DNA from: Candidatus Cryptobacteroides caccocaballi
GTDB lineage: Bacteria; Bacteroidota; Bacteroidia; Bacteroidales; UBA932
Assembly (NCBI GenBank): GCA_018064725.1
Contig: JAGHUQ010000004.1
Span: 1-53,520 of the forward strand
Length of the DNA: 53,520 nt
Direction: 5' to 3'
Shown piece after piece: positions 39,185 to 48,521 of this stretch. How positions within the stretch are numbered: position 1 is the first letter of the stretch; each line of letters begins with the position of its first letter. A program made the translations under genes and the position numbers. The notes under the pieces are model-generated. The model worked only from the letters and a program-made list of their open reading frames with translations. It was not told the DNA's origin and did not search any database.

Positions 39185-40741
39185 TTACTTGCCTGCGTTA
39201 GCCCAAGGGAAGTTCTCTCCTACGATAGGAGTACCCATCTGTGAAGCCTCTGCATCGTTCTGATCGAGCATGAAGAGCATGAAGTTAGGATTCTCCTCAG
39301 TGCAAGGAGTCCACTCGCCGCCGTTTGCGCCGTTAGGGTCGCTGTACTTTGCGAAGTTGGTCCAGGCAGTAAGCATCTTCTCAGAAAGATCCCAGTCACC
39401 CTGGGTCCAAGGACGCCAGCAGTGCTCGAGAGACTTGAAGACGAACCAAAGCTCTGATGAGTGGAATGCACCCTTGAGACGAGAGGTAACCTCTGGATGT
39501 GAGCCATCGTCTGGAAGAGGACGGGCGAACTCGTAAGCATAAGCCTTGTTGCCCTTCTCCTGACGGTTCTTGCAGAATGCTGCGATGCCGTCTGACATGT
39601 TGCCCATATCATTGAGGGTGTAACCGATCATGTAAGGAACGTCAGCGAGGGTGCCGTCGAGTGCAGCAGCATCGAAGCTCTCGAGTGAAACGTAACCGTC
39701 CACGATTGGACCGCCTGACACGCTGCCGAAATTGCCGGTTGCGTTGTTGTAGATAGTAGCAACGGTGTGCATTACCTCAGTGTCAGCAGCACGCATCTTT
39801 GCGAGGGTGTTGTAACCTGCCCAATCCATGACAACCTTGGTATTGAACTCTGAACGCTGGAGTGGGGTGAGACCTTCCGGAGCGACAGGAGCCTTGTAAG
39901 CAGCAAGCTTCTTCTCAGCAGGTGCACCCATGCCAGGGAAGTTGAAGCCACGAGGTGCGCCCATGCCGGCACCCTGTGAAGGGACGGTGATACCGCCTGC
40001 AGACTGGATGATTGCCTTGTGGAAGAGGCCGCGTGCGAGAGGAGACTCGCAAAGGGTCTTGACTGATCCGCCACCTGCACTCTGGCCGAAGATCATCACG
40101 TTGTCAGGGTCACCACCGAACTGTGCGATGTTCTTCTTGACCCACTTGAGTGACTCGATCTGGTCGAGGATACCGTAGTTTCCAGAGACGCCGTTAGGGT
40201 TCTCAGCTGAGAGCTCAGGATGGGTGAGGAAGCCGAATACGCCGAGACGGTAGTTGATGGTTACGAGAACCACGTCCTTGCCTGCGAACTCCTTGCCGTC
40301 GAACTCAGGCTCGGTACCGAAACCTTCGCGATATCCACCGCCATGGATCCAAACGGCTACCGGAAGCTTTGCACCAGGATTGCCAGACTGCTTGGTCCAT
40401 ACGTTAAGGTAGAGACAGTCCTCGCTGAAAGGTGCCTCATCACCATAACCCCACTCGGTGTAGTAGCCACCCTTGTACTGGATGTGCTGGTAGCTTGGGT
40501 TAGCGAAACGATCGCAGACCTTTACGCCCTGCCATGGTTCAACCGGCTGTGGAGCTTTCCAACGATTCTCCTTGATAGGAGCTGCTGCGTAAGGGATACC
40601 CTTGTAAGCAACGACACCAGCCACGCTGGTCTCAACGCCCTGGACCTGACCGCCCTCGATAGTGAGGATTGGGGTCTCAGCCTTTTTGGGAGCACACGCT
40701 GCCATTGCAACGAGTGCGATTCCGAGGATAATTTTTTTCAT
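39185..40741 (-). CDS. Type-B carboxylesterase, lipoprotein
   Basis: Lipobox VAMAAC; GIPYAAAPIKENRWKAPQPVEPW, SEDCLYLNVWT, VWIHGGGY, IFGQSAGGGSV. Confidence 0.92.
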   Translation of the reverse strand: MKKIILGIALVAMAACAPKKAETPILTIEGGQVQGVETSVAGVVAYKGIPYAAAPIKENRWKAPQPVEPWQGVKVCDRFANPSYQHIQYKGGYYTEWGYGDEAPFSEDCLYLNVWTKQSGNPGAKLPVAVWIHGGGYREGFGTEPEFDGKEFAGKDVVLVTINYRLGVFGFLTHPELSAENPNGVSGNYGILDQIESLKWVKKNIAQFGGDPDNVMIFGQSAGGGSVKTLCESPLARGLFHKAIIQSAGGITVPSQGAGMGAPRGFNFPGMGAPAEKKLAAYKAPVAPEGLTPLQRSEFNTKVVMDWAGYNTLAKMRAADTEVMHTVATIYNNATGNFGSVSGGPIVDGYVSLESFDAAALDGTLADVPYMIGYTLNDMGNMSDGIAAFCKNRQEKGNKAYAYEFARPLPDDGSHPEVTSRLKGAFHSSELWFVFKSLEHCWRPWTQGDWDLSEKMLTAWTNFAKYSDPNGANGGEWTPCTEENPNFMLFMLDQNDAEASQMGTPIVGENFPWANAGK

Positions 40742-40781
40742 GTTATATTGTGGTTTAAATGGTTATGAAATCAAATGATGC

Positions 40782-41987
40782 CTAGTCGATCTTGAAAGAG
40801 AATTTCCTGTCGTAGTTCTCACGGATACACAAATCCAGGCTGAGGTCCTCGCTGTTGTATACTGACGACCAGAGGGACATCCAGCTCCAGTCCTCGAACT
40901 TCTCCGGATCCAATCCTACGCGCTTCATCGCCTCGATCTCGTCCTGGTCGTTGAATACGATGCGTACACTCTTCATATAATCCATAGCCTCTGCCTTCGA
41001 TGGGGTCGGATTTGCCTTGAGGCTCTCGCAAAGCACGTCGAAACGCCAGTAGCCGAGCTCCTTCTTCTCCCAGAGACCGGTCTCCCTGTCGACACGACGG
41101 CCTGGAGTGAGGTAGAAGTTGGTCGACATGATATAAGGTGCATCCTCACCGATCAGATCCGGCGTACGGAGCACGTGCATCTCGTTATCCACATACTCGA
41201 TGATGACCCTGTCCCCGTTCGCATCCGCATAGATGTAGTGGAGATCCATATCCTCGTTCTGGAAGATGGAACGGACATCGAAACGGTCCATCATCGCGAT
41301 GGCCTCATCCACAGTCGCGCAGTTGTCGAGAACGACGCGGAGCATCCAGTTGGAAAGCATCGGAGTGCGGCCGCGGTCCTGCATGGTCGCCTCGAATTCG
41401 AGCTGCATGAAGCTGCCCATGAGACCTTTCTCATTGATACCGTCGAGGATGCTGAAAGGTGCGAAGATGGCCATCTCCTGATTGCGCACGGTACTGAACG
41501 GATTCTCGGGATCGGGATCTGCAAGGAGAGCGCTGACATCGGCGACACCTACCGACTTGTAGCCGTGCTCCGGTGCGGTATGCACCACGACATAGTAATT
41601 GCCTTTCACCGGATAGTCATAATTTCGGCCGAGCACATATCCCCCATCGCTGCTCGCCGATGAGAAAGTACTGCAGCCCACGCCCTGGGTGCTGGCATTC
41701 TGGAGAAGGATGCGGGACTCCGGCAGCAAGTTCTTGTAAAGGAGAAGAAGCGACTCGGGAAGAGAGCCACAGCCTTCCTTCATCATCTCCGGGAGCTTAT
41801 AATCCGCAGTATAGTTCATCTCGAATAGGTGTCCGTCGGACCCCTCCACTGCAGTTATGCTCTCCACGCTCGCCCTCTGGTCAGGGCTCCATTTCTCAGC
41901 ATTGTCCGCATCCGGGTCGGACGGTGCGCCGCATGCACTCAGCGCCGCTGCCGCCATGCAGCACAATCCATTCATATACTTTTTCAT
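40782..41987 (-). CDS. Ntn-hydrolase (choloylglycine hydrolase/C45-like linear amide hydrolase), lipoprotein with propeptide
   Basis: Lipobox ALSAC; GVGCSTFSSASSDGGYVLGRNYDYPVKG followed by GINEKGLMGSF. Confidence 0.75.
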   Translation of the reverse strand: MKKYMNGLCCMAAAALSACGAPSDPDADNAEKWSPDQRASVESITAVEGSDGHLFEMNYTADYKLPEMMKEGCGSLPESLLLLYKNLLPESRILLQNASTQGVGCSTFSSASSDGGYVLGRNYDYPVKGNYYVVVHTAPEHGYKSVGVADVSALLADPDPENPFSTVRNQEMAIFAPFSILDGINEKGLMGSFMQLEFEATMQDRGRTPMLSNWMLRVVLDNCATVDEAIAMMDRFDVRSIFQNEDMDLHYIYADANGDRVIIEYVDNEMHVLRTPDLIGEDAPYIMSTNFYLTPGRRVDRETGLWEKKELGYWRFDVLCESLKANPTPSKAEAMDYMKSVRIVFNDQDEIEAMKRVGLDPEKFEDWSWMSLWSSVYNSEDLSLDLCIRENYDRKFSFKID

Positions 41988-42009
41988 ATCCGCACTTACA
42001 TAGTCGTTA

Positions 42010-42017
42010 CAAAATTA
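42010..42017 (-). promoter_or_regulatory. Putative -7 box (TAATTTTG) of the Ntn-hydrolase gene
   Basis: Matches TAnnTTTG on the minus strand, 23 nt upstream of 41987. Confidence 0.45.
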
Positions 42018-42095
42018 CCATTATTAAGCAATTATCGCATAGATATTCATGACATTTTTTGATCAAAAGATGATAATAATCAGCAATTTGTTAGC

Positions 42096-42128
42096 AAGAG
42101 GCTGTCCAAAGATATTGGTCAGCCTCTT
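42096..42128 (-). terminator. Terminator-like hairpin downstream of the S4-domain gene
   Basis: AAGAGGCTG...CAGCCTCTT stem with partial inner pairing, directly after the stop at 42136 (minus). Confidence 0.6.
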
Positions 42129-42135
42129 ATCATCA

Positions 42136-42546
42136 TTACATATCGAGATCGTCAAGGTCGAATCCGTCGTCCAGAAGGTCCCAGAGCGAATCCATCTGAC
42201 GTCTGTCCTTCTTGGTCGGTCTGCCGGTTCCGCGGTCCCTCTTGAAGAAGAAGGTCTCCACCGGCGCTCTCATCTTCTCGAGTTCCTCCGGCGGAGTCAG
42301 GTTCTCCGCATACTGGGGCACAAACTTCGCGCCCTGCCTCTTGTCGATGGGTTCTATGACACGGAAGGTGAACTGCACCTGTCCCTTGCGGGCTGTGAGC
42401 ATATCCCCTGCCTTTATTTCACGGGAAGGCTTCACGTCCAGACCGTTGAGCTTCACCTTTCCGCCCTTGCAGGCATCGGTGGCGTCAGTGCGGCTCTTGT
42501 AGACGCGGATCGCCCAGAGGTACTTGTCTATCCTCGTGCTGTCCAT
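42136..42546 (-). CDS. S4-domain RNA-binding protein (Hsp15-like)
   Basis: MDSTRIDKYLWAIRVYKSRTDATDACKGGKVKLNGLDVKPSREIKAGDML. Confidence 0.88.
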   Translation of the reverse strand: MDSTRIDKYLWAIRVYKSRTDATDACKGGKVKLNGLDVKPSREIKAGDMLTARKGQVQFTFRVIEPIDKRQGAKFVPQYAENLTPPEELEKMRAPVETFFFKRDRGTGRPTKKDRRQMDSLWDLLDDGFDLDDLDM

Positions 42547-42550
42547 AACC

Positions 42551-43714
42551 CTAGTTGAGAAGCTCTCCTGATTCCAGACCTTCGTAGTCCTCGCCTTCGA
42601 GGTAGGCCTCGGTGTCTGGATTGATATACTGATCGACGTCTGTCCTCTTCTCGACGGTCGCCTCGAGAATCATGGTATTCCATTCCCTCGGCACGAGTAC
42701 ATAGTCTGGCATGTCTGCCGGCACGAGGACAACCTCACCCTTCGAAAGCACTGTGCTATCCGTATTCTTTCCGTCCTGAGAAGGCACCTGAATGGACACC
42801 TGTCCATCCACGCAGACATAGACAAGGAAGCTGCCTGACTTCGACGTGGATGCCTTTGCCGGCTCCTTCAGGCGTATGAGATTGACCGTAAACTCGGGGA
42901 CGCTGACAACATTTTCGACTACAGGAAGATCGCCTTCCGCCTTGTTCCAGAGTGGTCCGCGACGCCAGCGGGAAGCTGTGGCCGGGCTGTAGTTGACAAT
43001 ATCTATCGCCTCCTCGAGATGCATCTGGCGGACAGTGGCAGGATCAGACTCCCTGCCCCAGTCGTATAGGCGGAAGCTCATGTCGGAAGCCTCCTGGATC
43101 TCGGCAACAAGCAGTCCGTCACCCGCGGCATAGACCGTGCCCGGCGCTATATATATGGTGTCACCCTTCTTCGGATTGATTACGTTCAGAACCTCGTCCA
43201 CAGTTCCGTTGAGGCAGCGCTCATAGAACTCCTGCGCCGAAAGTTCGCGGGTGAAGCCAAGGTACACCTTCGCGTCCGGCTGCGCATCCATCACATACCA
43301 GAGCTTCGCGTTTCCGAGCGCGTCATAACGTTCCTCCGCGATCTCATCATCAGGATTCACCTTCAATGAGGACATACCTTTCAGGTCCATGAACTTCACC
43401 ATGACCGGGAACTGGAGTCCATACCAATTGTATACGTCCTCTCCCACTATCCTGTCGATATAGGTCTCCATGAGTTCCTCGACAGTATTACCGGCAAGCC
43501 AGCCGCCTTCCACGACAGACTCGATGAGTCCGGTGTCGGCAAGCTCGATGCTCTCGCCTATCAGGTCCTTTGCGCTGAGCTTATGTTCGTTTCCCTCATC
43601 GTCGGTCTCGACGAATGACTTACCCAGAGACTTGATAAGAGAATCGCCACCCCAAGGCTTCAGAGAAGGAATTGGGATGAACTTGAGCGGATATAGTTGT
43701 TTCTTTGTTTCCAT
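42551..43714 (-). CDS. manA: Class I mannose-6-phosphate isomerase
   Basis: [64 protein letters not shown]. Start moved from 43732 because that ATG lies inside the -7 box. Confidence 0.88.
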   Translation of the reverse strand: METKKQLYPLKFIPIPSLKPWGGDSLIKSLGKSFVETDDEGNEHKLSAKDLIGESIELADTGLIESVVEGGWLAGNTVEELMETYIDRIVGEDVYNWYGLQFPVMVKFMDLKGMSSLKVNPDDEIAEERYDALGNAKLWYVMDAQPDAKVYLGFTRELSAQEFYERCLNGTVDEVLNVINPKKGDTIYIAPGTVYAAGDGLLVAEIQEASDMSFRLYDWGRESDPATVRQMHLEEAIDIVNYSPATASRWRRGPLWNKAEGDLPVVENVVSVPEFTVNLIRLKEPAKASTSKSGSFLVYVCVDGQVSIQVPSQDGKNTDSTVLSKGEVVLVPADMPDYVLVPREWNTMILEATVEKRTDVDQYINPDTEAYLEGEDYEGLESGELLN

Positions 43715-43731
43715 AGTGTCATGCATTGGCA

Positions 43732-43739
43732 CAAAGGTA
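43732..43739 (-). promoter_or_regulatory. Putative -7 box (TACCTTTG) of manA
   Basis: Matches TAnnTTTG; overlaps the ORF-track start codon at 43732. Confidence 0.5.
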
Positions 43740-43751
43740 TGAAAAAAATGC

Positions 43752-43759
43752 TAAATTTG
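43752..43759 (+). promoter_or_regulatory. Putative -7 box (TAAATTTG) of hisS
   Basis: Matches TAnnTTTG, 24 nt upstream of the proposed hisS ATG at 43784. Confidence 0.5.
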
Positions 43760-43783
43760 CCGTTCATACTATTTACGACAGAA

Positions 43784-45130
43784 ATGGCACAGAAACCATC
43801 GATTCCAAAGGGAACAAGAGACTTCGGCCCTGCTGAAATGGCAGCGCGCAATTATATATTCGACACCATCAAGAGCGTCTACAGGACTTACGGATACTCA
43901 CAGATCGAGACTCCTGCGATGGAGAATCTCAGCACCCTCCTCGGCAAGTACGGAGACGAAGGAGACAAGCTCCTCTACCGCATCCTCAACTCTGGCGACC
44001 CGTTCGCCACTGCGGACATGTCGAAACCTCTCACCACTCAGGTATGCGAGAAGGGTCTCAGATATGACCTCACAGTGCCTTTCGCACGTTTCGTGGTGCA
44101 GCATCAGAACGAGCTCACCTTCCCATTCAGGAGGTTCCAGATCCAGCCTGTATGGCGCGCTGACCGCCCTCAGAAGGGACGTTATCGCGAATTCTACCAG
44201 TGCGACGCTGACGTCATCGGCAGCACCTCCCAGATCAACGAACTCGAGCTCGTGCAGATCGTAGACCAGGTGTTCCGCAAGTTCGACGTTCGCGTATGCA
44301 TCAAGATCAACAACCGCAAGGTGCTCACCGGACTCGCAGAGATCTGCGGATTCCCTGACAAGGTAGTCGACATCACCGTAGCGATCGACAAGATCGACAA
44401 GATCGGAATAGAGGCGGTTGAAGCAGAGATGATGGAGAAAGGCCTCACCGCCGAGGCAGTGAAGATCATCGAACCTGTGCTCACCCTCCAGGGCAGCGCA
44501 AGCGAGAAGATCGCGACGATGAGGAGCATAATGAGCGCATCAGAAACCGGTCTCAAGGGCCTTGACGAGCTCGAGGAACTCTTCGGATTCATCGCGGCTG
44601 CAGACATCAGGAACCAGGTGGAGATCGACCTTTCTCTCGCCCGCGGCCTCAACTACTACACCGGAGCCATCTTCGAGGTCAAGGCGCTCGACTACCAGAT
44701 CGGAAGTATCTGCGGTGGCGGTCGCTATGACAACCTCACCGGCATATTCGGTCTTCCTAACATGTCCGGCGTCGGCATCTCGTTCGGCGCTGACCGCATC
44801 TACGACGTGCTCGGCGGACTCGACAAGTTCCCGAAGGAAGTCATGTCCACCACCAAGGTTCTCTTCGCGAACATGGGCGAGGCGATGTACCTCATCCCTG
44901 TCGTGAAGACTCTCCGCGAGGCGGGAGTCGCATGTGAGATCTATCCTGAACAGACCAAGCTCAAGAAACAGTTCGACTATGCCGACCGCAAGGGCATCTC
45001 GTTCCTCTCAATCGTAGGAAGCGATGAGGCAGCCCAAGGCGTCATCAACCTCAAGAACCTCGCCAGCGGCGAGCAGAAGTCCTTCCCTAAGGACGACCTC
45101 CAGTCGATACTTGAATTCCTAAACGCATAG
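43784..45130 (+). CDS. hisS: Histidyl-tRNA synthetase
   Basis: [65 protein letters not shown]. Start at 43784 rather than 43697, because the -7 box falls between them. Confidence 0.95.
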   Translation: MAQKPSIPKGTRDFGPAEMAARNYIFDTIKSVYRTYGYSQIETPAMENLSTLLGKYGDEGDKLLYRILNSGDPFATADMSKPLTTQVCEKGLRYDLTVPFARFVVQHQNELTFPFRRFQIQPVWRADRPQKGRYREFYQCDADVIGSTSQINELELVQIVDQVFRKFDVRVCIKINNRKVLTGLAEICGFPDKVVDITVAIDKIDKIGIEAVEAEMMEKGLTAEAVKIIEPVLTLQGSASEKIATMRSIMSASETGLKGLDELEELFGFIAAADIRNQVEIDLSLARGLNYYTGAIFEVKALDYQIGSICGGGRYDNLTGIFGLPNMSGVGISFGADRIYDVLGGLDKFPKEVMSTTKVLFANMGEAMYLIPVVKTLREAGVACEIYPEQTKLKKQFDYADRKGISFLSIVGSDEAAQGVINLKNLASGEQKSFPKDDLQSILEFLNA

Positions 45131-45134
45131 CAAG

Positions 45135-45704
45135 ATGAATCTCGCAGACAAATTGAAATTCTATAAGGACTTTCCTAAGCCCGGAATCAACTTCGTGGAT
45201 ATCATTCCACTCATCCAGAGCAGGTCGACCTTCCGTGAGCTCATGGACAAGGTGAACGAAGAGGTCACCGCGACAACCGTGGCAAACGTCGAGGCCAGAG
45301 GCTTCTTCTTCGGAGCACCTCTCCTTCTCGACCCGACAAGCAAGGTCAGCAACGTGATTCCTATCAGGAAGAAGGACAAGCTTCCATTCGCTTCTGACGA
45401 TCTCCAGAAAGTTGCGATCAAGAAGGAATACGGTGAGGATCTCGTAACCTTCAGAATCTCTGACATAGCTGCCGGAGAGCCGAACGGAGACATGTTCGAG
45501 ATCAACATCCTCGACGACGTTCTCGCGACAGGCGGCACAGCTGCCGGAATTGCCGAAGCCATGAACAAGCTCAAGATAGTAAAGGACGGAAAGACCTACG
45601 GCGTCAAGGTGACGAAGTTCGTATTCGTCGTGGAGATTGACGAACTCGCAGGCAAGGAGAAACTTGAGTCCATCGCCCCCGTAGCATCAATCATCCATAT
45701 ATAG
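45135..45704 (+). CDS. Adenine phosphoribosyltransferase-like protein
   Basis: YKDFPKPGINFVDIIPLI, VEARGFFFGAPLLL, VIPIRKKDKLP, PRPP-binding ILDDVLATGGTAAG. Confidence 0.85.
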   Translation: MNLADKLKFYKDFPKPGINFVDIIPLIQSRSTFRELMDKVNEEVTATTVANVEARGFFFGAPLLLDPTSKVSNVIPIRKKDKLPFASDDLQKVAIKKEYGEDLVTFRISDIAAGEPNGDMFEINILDDVLATGGTAAGIAEAMNKLKIVKDGKTYGVKVTKFVFVVEIDELAGKEKLESIAPVASIIHI

Positions 45705-45726
45705 AAAATCCACAGACGACAATATC

Positions 45727-45760
45727 AGACGCCATCGGAAACCCCGACGGCGTCTTTTTT
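45727..45760 (+). terminator. Rho-independent terminator after the apt-like gene
   Basis: Stem AGACGCCaTCGG-aaacc-CCGAcGGCGTCT (one mismatch) followed by a TTTTTT tract. Confidence 0.85.
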
Positions 45761-45835
45761 CAATAATTTTCACTTTATTTGTAATAAATAGAGGTATTGC
45801 TTCGTCTATATAGCAAACATTAAAAAACTGGAATT

Positions 45836-46036
45836 ATGGCAAAGAAGATTTATCGCATTCCCGAAGGTAAGATGATTGCCGGAGTATGCACCGGTATTGC
45901 TGACTATTTTGATATCGACCCTACTATCGTAAGACTTGCATGGCTCGTTGCATTCTTCTGTGCAGGAGCAGGCTTCTTCGCATACCTTATCGCAGCCATC
46001 ATCATCCCCGCACGTCCGGACATCTACATTCAATAA
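45836..46036 (+). CDS. PspC-domain small membrane protein
   Basis: MAKKIYRIPEGKMIAGVCTGIADYFDIDPTIVRLAWLVAFFCAGAGFFAYLIAAIIIPARP. Confidence 0.9.
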   Translation: MAKKIYRIPEGKMIAGVCTGIADYFDIDPTIVRLAWLVAFFCAGAGFFAYLIAAIIIPARPDIYIQ

Positions 46037-46051
46037 CCTTCCGCCCAGTCA

Positions 46052-46564
46052 ATGACGGTCCCAAAGGCAACCACGATGAACAGCGAACAGGAATTTGCGC
46101 GAATAGTCAAGGATCACAAGAGCACGATCTACACGGTCTGCTACATGTTCTCCAAGGACTCGGAGGAGGTCAACGACCTCTTCCAGGACATCCTCATCAA
46201 CATGTGGAAGGGATTCGGCTCATTCCGTGGAGAGTCCAGCGTTGACACCTGGATCTGGAGGATAAGTCTCAACACCTGCATCTCAGCAGAGAGAAAGAAG
46301 AAAAAGGCAGGTGAGAAAGTCCCTCTGACCATGGGAATAGACCTCTTCACGGACCAGGACGAAGGATCGAAGCAGGTCCAGAAACTCCACGAGAGGATTC
46401 ACAAGCTCGATGTGATCGACAGAGCCATCGTTCTCCTCTGGCTTGAGGATATCAGCTATGAGGAAATCGGCGCCATCGTCGGCATCAGCGCAAAGAACGT
46501 AGGAGTAAAGCTGTTCAGAATCAGAGAGCAGCTCAAGTCAATGTCAACCAACAACGAAGATTAA
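46052..46564 (+). CDS. ECF-type sigma-70 family RNA polymerase sigma factor (start more likely at 46076)
   Basis: DSEEVNDLFQDILINMWKGFGSFRGESSVDTWIWRISLNTCISAERKKKK, then region 4 LDVIDRAIVLLWLEDISYEEIGAIVGISAKNVGVKLFRIREQL. Confidence 0.9.
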   Translation: MTVPKATTMNSEQEFARIVKDHKSTIYTVCYMFSKDSEEVNDLFQDILINMWKGFGSFRGESSVDTWIWRISLNTCISAERKKKKAGEKVPLTMGIDLFTDQDEGSKQVQKLHERIHKLDVIDRAIVLLWLEDISYEEIGAIVGISAKNVGVKLFRIREQLKSMSTNNED

Positions 46565-46569
46565 TCAGA

Positions 46570-47160
46570 ATGGAAAACAATATATCAGACATCGAACTTC
46601 AGGACATGCGCGAGCAGATCGCAGCCCTCAAGGCAAAACTGTCAAACGAGGAAATCGTAAATGAAAAACTGCTCCGTAACGCGACCAAGTCCAGAATGAT
46701 GGAGATCCAGAAGAAAGGCCTCCTCAGCATACTGATCGGCATCTTCGCGATTCCTTATACCGCATGGGCCTTCAGCAACATCGGCCTCAGCTGGTATTTC
46801 GTAGGAGCGACCATCGCCATGCTCATCTTCTGCACCGCATGTACGGCCGTGATGCACCACAGGGTAAATTCCAACACCGCCAGCACAGGAAGCCTCTTCG
46901 AGTGCGCAAAGCAGATCAAGAAACTCAAGAAGGAGTATCTCGACTGGTTCAAGATCGCAATCCCTATGATCTGCTTCTGGATTGCCTGGCTTTGTACAGA
47001 GGTGATAATAAAAACCCCCGACATGGCCTATGCATTGGCACTTGTCGGAGGTATGATTTTCGGCGGATGTATCGGCGGTTTCATCGGTTACAGCATGCAC
47101 CGCAAGGTGATCAACACCTGCGACGACATCCTTGCATCCCTCGGTGAAACCGACGAATAG
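46570..47160 (+). CDS. Uncharacterised multi-TM membrane protein, candidate partner or anti-sigma of the adjacent ECF sigma factor
   Basis: Starts 5 nt after the sigma stop. N-terminal coiled-coil-like segment (DMREQIAALKAKLSNEEIVNEKLL), then about four hydrophobic segments. Confidence 0.6.
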   Translation: MENNISDIELQDMREQIAALKAKLSNEEIVNEKLLRNATKSRMMEIQKKGLLSILIGIFAIPYTAWAFSNIGLSWYFVGATIAMLIFCTACTAVMHHRVNSNTASTGSLFECAKQIKKLKKEYLDWFKIAIPMICFWIAWLCTEVIIKTPDMAYALALVGGMIFGGCIGGFIGYSMHRKVINTCDDILASLGETDE

Positions 47161-47169
47161 AATTCAGAA

Positions 47170-47952
47170 TTAAATACCAGCCTTCAGGCCCTTGATGACT
47201 GAAGCTGTGAATCCGGCCTCTTCCATTGCGTTGAGGCCTTTGATTGTCATACCACCGGCTGTGGTGACCTTATCGATCTGTGCCTCTGGGTGTGCACCGG
47301 TATTCCTGAGGAGTGAGACAGCACCCTGCATTGTCTGGGTAACGATCTTGACTGCATCAGAAGGGAACATACCGAGCTCGGTACCACCCTGTGAAGCAGC
47401 ATGCACATAACGGAGAGCGTATGCGATACCGCAAGAAGCAAGGCAAGTACCTGCCTGAAGCTGATGAGGCTCGACTACGAGTGATGTGCCTGTACCCTCG
47501 AGCATCTTCTCGAGAACAGCGATGTGCTCAGGCTTTGCGGTCACAGGTGCGATGAAGTTCATACTCTCGCAGTACTCTATGGCGATGTTAGGGATGACGT
47601 ATGAAATTGCAGGAACCTCACCGTTGTACTTGAAGCACTCGACGAGCTCGTCCTCCTTGACACCAGGTGCCATGCAGACAACGACCTGCTTTTCGAAATC
47701 GAGAACCGGAGCAATTTCCTTTGCCACTGCAGGAACGACCCATGGCTTAACGACTACGATGACGACGTCAGCGTCCTTGATTCCTTCCTTATTATCCGTA
47801 TTTGTATTCATTCCAAGCTCCTGATACCTGGTAAGGAGATTTGGGAATGGGCAGGTGATAGTAATATCAGATGCAGCAATGTGACCAGCCTTGGCAATAC
47901 CGATGGCAGCTGCACCGCCCATGTTGCCGGCTCCGATGATAGTTACTTTCAT
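47170..47952 (-). CDS. proC: Pyrroline-5-carboxylate reductase
   Basis: MKVTIIGAGNMGGAAAIGIAKAG, VVVVKPWVVP-like, PAISYVIPNIAIEY, SCGIAYALRYVHAASQGGTELGM, TTAGGMTIKGLNAMEEAGF. Confidence 0.93.
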   Translation of the reverse strand: MKVTIIGAGNMGGAAAIGIAKAGHIAASDITITCPFPNLLTRYQELGMNTNTDNKEGIKDADVVIVVVKPWVVPAVAKEIAPVLDFEKQVVVCMAPGVKEDELVECFKYNGEVPAISYVIPNIAIEYCESMNFIAPVTAKPEHIAVLEKMLEGTGTSLVVEPHQLQAGTCLASCGIAYALRYVHAASQGGTELGMFPSDAVKIVTQTMQGAVSLLRNTGAHPEAQIDKVTTAGGMTIKGLNAMEEAGFTASVIKGLKAGI

Positions 47953-47981
47953 TTCTCTATATAGCTTTAAGAATTGGACAG

Positions 47982-47989
47982 CAAAAATA
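47982..47989 (-). promoter_or_regulatory. Putative -7 box (TATTTTTG) of proC
   Basis: Matches TAnnTTTG on the minus strand upstream of 47952. Confidence 0.45.
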
Positions 47990-48081
47990 GCACTATTATT
48001 AATAATTACCTTGTAATATCGTACAATTGGATAACAATTCTATCCTATTGCCACCTTTTTGCTCACGATTCACCACAGACG

Positions 48082-48112
48082 GAGGAAGCCGGCCCGCTGG
48101 GTCGGCTTCCTC
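48082..48112 (-). terminator. Hairpin downstream of small protein A (candidate terminator, weak U-tract)
   Basis: 14-bp stem GAGGAAGCCGGCCC-gct-GGGTCGGCTTCCTC with one G-T wobble. Confidence 0.6.
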
Positions 48113-48133
48113 ATGTTCCGCAGTCACAGGACT

Positions 48134-48331
48134 TTAGTCGATCATGTCCTTGTAGTGGTTCACGAGTTCCTTGACGCTCTCCTCGTCAGAGATGTCGAAC
48201 TTGGCCATAGACCTTGACTTTGAGTTGGCGCGGTCGCCTACGCTGTTGATGCGTGAAGATGATACGTAGTCATAGACTCTGAATGCTGCTGCGAGAACGA
48301 TAACTGCTGCGATGATGATGATTGCTTTCAT
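48134..48331 (-). CDS. 65-aa single-TM small protein A
   Basis: MKAIIIIAAVIVLAAAFRVYDYVSSSRINSVGDRANSKSRSMAKFDISDEESVKELVNHYKDMID; gap-free paralogue of 50842..51039; own -7 box. Confidence 0.8.
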   Translation of the reverse strand: MKAIIIIAAVIVLAAAFRVYDYVSSSRINSVGDRANSKSRSMAKFDISDEESVKELVNHYKDMID

Positions 48332-48401
48332 GTTTTTGATGTTTTGTTATATAGTTGAACTTGATTGGTTGTTCCGTATTGTCTGTCGTTGTCTGACGGT
48401 G

Positions 48402-48459
48402 CAAAGGTATGGCTGTTCCGAGGGCTGGGAAATCATTGGCAACTCTTTGTTTCGATACC
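48402..48459 (-). promoter_or_regulatory. Promoter of small protein A: -7 box TACCTTTG plus conserved upstream motif
   Basis: Plus-strand CAAAGGTA (48402-48409), 36 nt, TTTGTTTC (48446-48453), inside TTGGCAACTCTTTGTTTCGATACC (48436-48459). Confidence 0.6.
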
Positions 48460-48521
48460 CCCTATAGACAAAAAATGGCAGGGAGTCACCCTGCCATCGT
48501 CACGACCAATCACGACTATCG

